Both the position numbers and the translations under genes were made by a program. The notes beneath the pieces are model-generated. The model was given only the letters and a program-made list of their open reading frames with translations. It had not been told where the DNA came from and made no database searches. DNA of 46,198 nt, from positions 1-46,198 of the forward strand of contig JANYLG010000092.1 of the NCBI GenBank assembly GCA_025363775.1. Direction: 5' to 3'. This DNA comes from Acidobacteriota bacterium (lineage in GTDB: Bacteria > Acidobacteriota > Vicinamibacteria > Vicinamibacterales > Fen-181). Below are positions 43,427-46,198 of the stretch, piece by piece (the first letter of the stretch is position 1; every line of letters starts with the position of its first letter).

Positions 43427-44500
43427 TTATTTTTCGACGATCACACTGACCGGCGCCTGCGTCCTCACGCTCAGGGTGGTACCGGCCGGCAGGAAGACCG
43501 GGCGCCGGTCACCGCTCATCGCCGCCGCGGCGCCGCCGGCCGCGCCGATCCCGCTGCCGATCGCCGCACCCCTGCCACCGCCGAGGATTGCGCCGATGAT
43601 CGCGCCGCCAATCGCCGCGCCGCCAATCTTGGCCGAACTCTGGTTCGCCGGCGATTCGCCTTCGCGATACACCGTGTCCGTATTGATCAGCACGAGCGAT
43701 TCGTCGGCCAGCACCAGCGTGTCGAACCTGATCCCGATTCGTGCCTGCTCCTTCACCCGCCCGCCCTTCTCGATCATGATCACCGAGCCGATGGCGTGCG
43801 TGCCGGCCCGGATGGCCACCCGCCCGTTCACGCGAACGTCACGTGTGACGCGCGCGTCAACCCGGTCTTCCACTCGGGCGTACTCGGTGCTGATCGACGA
43901 CTCGAGCTGCAAACCGAGCACCGATTCCGCCGGCACCACCACCTCTTCCCATAGCGTCACGTTGTCGTTCGAGGCATGCTCCGGCTCAACCTTCCCAGGC
44001 TCGATGCCCGGGGGAAGAGCGAGCGGTGAAACGGGCGGCCCGGGCCATGGGCGCTGCGTGACCAGATTCGGGTCCCCTCCGCTCGAAGCCGGGGCGGGAG
44101 GCGGCGGCGGCTCGATGGGGGCCCGGGATGGCGCCTCCCCTGCCCGGAGAGGCAGAGGTGGGACCTTGGCCGAACGCCCTGGGACCTGCCGCGAAGCCGA
44201 ATTGACCTTCGCCCGCGGCTTGTCGGTATTTCCGACGGCTGCACTGGGCGGCGCAGCGGGAAGCGGCGCAACCTCGGAAGCCGGCGCGTTCGCAAAGGCC
44301 TGGGAGGCATCGACCGCTGGAGATGTGGTGCCCTTAGCCCCGACAGGTTGTGGTGACGTTTCCGACACCGGGGGTGCAAGCGAAGCAGCGACCGCCGATC
44401 TGGATCTGGCGTGTTGCAGCGTCGCGACATACGCGCCACCGCCCGCAGCCACCGTGCAGACAACCACGAGCAGGCCGAACGCCAACGGTCTCGAGAGCAT
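43427..44500 (-). CDS. Single-pass envelope protein with C-terminal glycine zipper
   Basis: A 357-aa protein of unknown function. N-terminal membrane helix (about 7-27, LAFGLLVVVCTVAAGGGAYV), then a Pro/Ala-rich disordered region (about 30-185). A beta-rich domain (about 190-280, VPAESVLGLQLESSISTEYA and RVAIRAGTHAIGSVIMI) resembles the TrbI-like/VirB10 beta-barrel core. Last is a glycine zipper (IGGAAIGGAIIGAILGGGRG, about 290-309) followed by another beta segment. AGGAG precedes the ATG at 44500. Membrane-anchored, periplasm-facing. Resemblance to TrbI is fold-level inference only. Confidence 0.72.
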   Translation of the reverse strand: MLSRPLAFGLLVVVCTVAAGGGAYVATLQHARSRSAVAASLAPPVSETSPQPVGAKGTTSPAVDASQAFANAPASEVAPLPAAPPSAAVGNTDKPRAKVNSASRQVPGRSAKVPPLPLRAGEAPSRAPIEPPPPPAPASSGGDPNLVTQRPWPGPPVSPLALPPGIEPGKVEPEHASNDNVTLWEEVVVPAESVLGLQLESSISTEYARVEDRVDARVTRDVRVNGRVAIRAGTHAIGSVIMIEKGGRVKEQARIGIRFDTLVLADESLVLINTDTVYREGESPANQSSAKIGGAAIGGAIIGAILGGGRGAAIGSGIGAAGGAAAAMSGDRRPVFLPAGTTLSVRTQAPVSVIVEK

Positions 44501-44633
44501 GGAACACTCCTGACGACCGGTTAGTAGAGCAATTGCTGTGCCTGGGTTTCGCGCCAGAATTCCACTGCCTTTTTGTGCGTCTGGCCAACATACCTCCATT
44601 ATTAGCCGGCCCGCCGTCCACCTGAGTGGTCAG

Positions 44634-44669
44634 CCTGCCCGCAGGCAGGGACAGCCTCTGGCCTGTCCC
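44634..44669. repeat. Two adjacent small hairpins
   Basis: CCTGCC-CGCA-GGCAGG at 44634-44649 and GGGACAG-CCTCTGGC-CTGTCCC at 44648-44669, overlapping by two bases. Lies between divergent genes, just upstream of the GTG at 44701. Could be a dispersed palindromic element or a structured leader. Confidence 0.6.
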
Positions 44670-44700
44670 GCGTTTCCGATTCGTGCGATCATCATGCGAC

Positions 44701-45456
44701 GTGAAACTCCTCGATCAGATTCCCGGTTCCGGCGACGTGCTGTTCCGCTGGCGCGGGCCACTGCCGCTGCTGATGCTTCCCCTGTTCCTGCTGGGGTTAC
44801 TCGACGCACGCCTTCCGGCGACGCTCTCGCCGGCCCTCCAGATGTGGCAGTTCGTGTCGCTGGCCATCGCCCTCAGCGGTCTGGCCGTCCGGATCATCGC
44901 CATCGGCACCGCTCCGGCCGGAACGTCCGAGCGCAGCACCACTGACCCGCGCGCCTCGATGCTGCGGACAACGGGCCTCTACTCGGTAGTGCGCCACCCG
45001 CTCTACGTCGGCAACACGCTGACCGCGGTCGGCTTCGCGTGCTTCACCACGGTGTGGTACCTGCCCGTGATTGTCGTCCTGCTCGGCGTGCTCTATCACG
45101 AGCGAATTGCCGCGCGCGAAGAAGTGTTCCTCGAGGAACGTTTCGGCGACGAATTCCTGCGATGGGCCGGTTCGGTACCGGCGATGTTCCCGCGACTATC
45201 TGGCTACGTGCCCTCGACGACGCCATTCGTGTGGCGCCGCATCCTCGGCCGCGAGTTTCACGGCCTGTTCGTGATCGGCGCCGTGCTGTTCGTGCTGGAC
45301 GTCGTCCGCTCGGCGCTCGCGACCGGCCGCCTCGTCTTCGATCCATTCTGGACGGCCTTCTTCCTCCTCACCGCCGCCGTCTTCATCGTCTGCAGCGTGC
45401 TGAAGAAACACACGCGCGTGTTGAAGGTGGATGAGTCGGGCGAACTCGTCACCTGA
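44701..45456 (+). CDS. Isoprenylcysteine methyltransferase-like membrane protein
   Basis: A 251-aa integral membrane protein with about five to seven helices. The central motif GLYSVVRHPLYVGN (about 98-111) and the later ERIAAREEVFLEERFGDEF are the SAM-binding signature of the ICMT/PEMT methyltransferase superfamily. The extra C-terminal third adds two more hydrophobic segments. Bacterial members methylate lipids or unknown small molecules. The GTG at 44701 is chosen over the longer frame from 44626 because the upstream codons cover the hairpins at 44634-44669 and lack family character. No strong ribosome site. Confidence 0.82.
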   Translation: MKLLDQIPGSGDVLFRWRGPLPLLMLPLFLLGLLDARLPATLSPALQMWQFVSLAIALSGLAVRIIAIGTAPAGTSERSTTDPRASMLRTTGLYSVVRHPLYVGNTLTAVGFACFTTVWYLPVIVVLLGVLYHERIAAREEVFLEERFGDEFLRWAGSVPAMFPRLSGYVPSTTPFVWRRILGREFHGLFVIGAVLFVLDVVRSALATGRLVFDPFWTAFFLLTAAVFIVCSVLKKHTRVLKVDESGELVT

Positions 45457-45511
45457 GCGCGTGGGCTCGTCGTCCGGTCTCCGTTGAGCGTTCTCCGTTT
45501 GAAAGGACCCC

Positions 45512-45796
45512 ATGCCCCTGCTTTCGCGCGACCAGATTGAGGAGCGCCTGCTCCGGCTCGACGGGTGGCGCTTCGAACGCGACGCAATCGTCAAGACGTT
45601 CACGTTTGCCGGGTTTCCCGAGGCCGTGGCCTTCGTGAGCCGGCTGGTCCCCGGCGCCGAGGCGGCCGACCACCATCCGGATGTCACGGTCAACTACAAG
45701 CGCGTGACACTCGCCTACTCGACCCACAGCGAGGGCGGCGTGACGGACAAGGACTTCGCCGGCGCGACGCTGGCCGAAGAGTGCACGCGCACGTGA
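45512..45796 (+). CDS. phhB: Pterin-4a-carbinolamine dehydratase
   Basis: A 94-aa PCD/DCoH-family protein that dehydrates 4a-hydroxytetrahydropterin, recycling the cofactor of aromatic amino acid hydroxylases or serving molybdopterin-related steps. Visible motifs are LDGWRFERDAIVKTFTF (16-32), the catalytic histidines in ADHHPDVTVNY (52-62) and THSEGGVTDKDF (71-82). Length is normal. GAAAGGA lies before the ATG. No phenylalanine hydroxylase gene is in the window. 55 bases after the membrane methyltransferase gene, so cotranscription is possible. Confidence 0.93.
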   Translation: MPLLSRDQIEERLLRLDGWRFERDAIVKTFTFAGFPEAVAFVSRLVPGAEAADHHPDVTVNYKRVTLAYSTHSEGGVTDKDFAGATLAEECTRT

Positions 45797-45843
45797 TGGC
45801 GTGATCTTCGGGCCCGGTTATGCCTTCCCCCCGCGTTTTGTGC

Positions 45844-45888
45844 TATAACGCGCGGGTCCGGCCGCATTTCTCGCTGACCAACAGGAGG
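45844..45888 (+). promoter_or_regulatory. Promoter -10 (TATAAC) and strong ribosome site of the M14 gene
   Basis: TATAAC at 45844-45849 is a good -10 without a clear -35. AGGAGG at 45883-45888 lies 6 bases before the ATG at 45895. A leadered contrast to the leaderless pattern elsewhere in the window. Confidence 0.5.
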
Positions 45889-45894
45889 GTCTCG

Positions 45895-46198
45895 ATGCCA
45901 CGGCGCCTCACGCGCATCTTCTTTCTTTCGTGTCTTCTCGGGCTCGTCTTCGCCAGTGGCCCGACCGTGCTCTCGAGTAGCGGCGCGCCACAGCGCAAGG
46001 CCGCCCCGCCACAGAAGATCGACGCCGAGTACACGGCGAAGATCAAGGAATACACACAGGATCCGCGGATCCTGACCGAACTGGTGGACCACCTGCCCGC
46101 GTCGGCCACCGTGCCCACGCCGCTCAAGTTCCTCGGGCACGCCGTCGGCATCCCCGACGAGCTCACCTACTACAAGGACATCAAGGCCTACTTCGAGG
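45895..46198 (+). CDS. Exported M14-type peptidase, 5' part only (cut by window end)
   Basis: The first 101 codons of a gene that continues past the window. A signal peptide covers about residues 1-30 (RIFFLSCLLGLVFASG). A lead region follows with EYTQDPRILTELVDHLPASA and VPTPLKFLGHAVGIPDELTY, which in my recollection begins large acidobacterial M14 metallopeptidases. No catalytic residues are visible yet, so the family call is provisional. AGGAGG gives a firm start. Confidence 0.6.
   Translation, partial: MPRRLTRIFFLSCLLGLVFASGPTVLSSSGAPQRKAAPPQKIDAEYTAKIKEYTQDPRILTELVDHLPASATVPTPLKFLGHAVGIPDELTYYKDIKAYFE

Overview
The window is GC-rich chromosomal DNA, very probably from a soil or rhizosphere member of the Acidobacteriota, most likely class Vicinamibacteria. 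That call is inference. It rests on the high GC content, a TonB-dependent receptor with an N-terminal carboxypeptidase-regulatory domain, many exported peptidases and amidohydrolases, and short palindromic repeats scattered between genes. No rRNA, tRNA, CRISPR array or complete insertion sequence was seen.

Layout. 1-7109 is an accessory block: a degenerate 20-bp repeat array, a SNF2-type helicase and an Eco57I-type adenine methyltransferase that together look like the drmD-drmMI half of class 1 DISARM, and a convergent nucleotidyltransferase with a 63-codon partner. 7257-20816 is mostly housekeeping and secretory metabolism: YgiQ radical SAM protein, a ketopantoate reductase-like/TauE/DUF1634 operon, an exported amidohydrolase, two zinc peptidase-fold proteins, an aldehyde dehydrogenase, a nucleotide-sugar-type epimerase and a RecD2 helicase. 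20939-21113 holds a second, inverted copy of the 20-bp repeat array, ending directly at the promoter of a seven-gene efflux operon (21218-28367). The operon encodes a TetR regulator, HlyD-like adaptor, two separate ABC ATPases, a TolC-type outer membrane channel and two ABC-2 permeases, resembling E. coli CecR/YbhGFSR but with the ATPase split and the channel gene built in. 28368-28869 is repeat-rich. Then come MscL with a zinc-ribbon tail, a broken DUF4097-like fragment and a lone hisA. 31028-39706 is a peptide-use block on the minus strand: TonB receptor, then an amidase / S9 peptidase / DUF885 operon. The right end has a degenerate amidohydrolase, a PLP decarboxylase with an exported DUF442 phosphatase-like protein, a glycine-zipper protein, an isoprenylcysteine-methyltransferase-like membrane protein, a pterin carbinolamine dehydratase and the start of an M14 peptidase that runs off the window.

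Two cross-window patterns stand out. First, seven genes carry a TANNNT-type -10 hexamer 6-8 nt upstream of the start codon, so that transcription would begin on or within two bases of the start codon (leaderless mRNA). Second, the same 20-bp tandem repeat family occurs as two inverted arrays about 21 kb apart, one before the drmD-like gene and one before the efflux operon.
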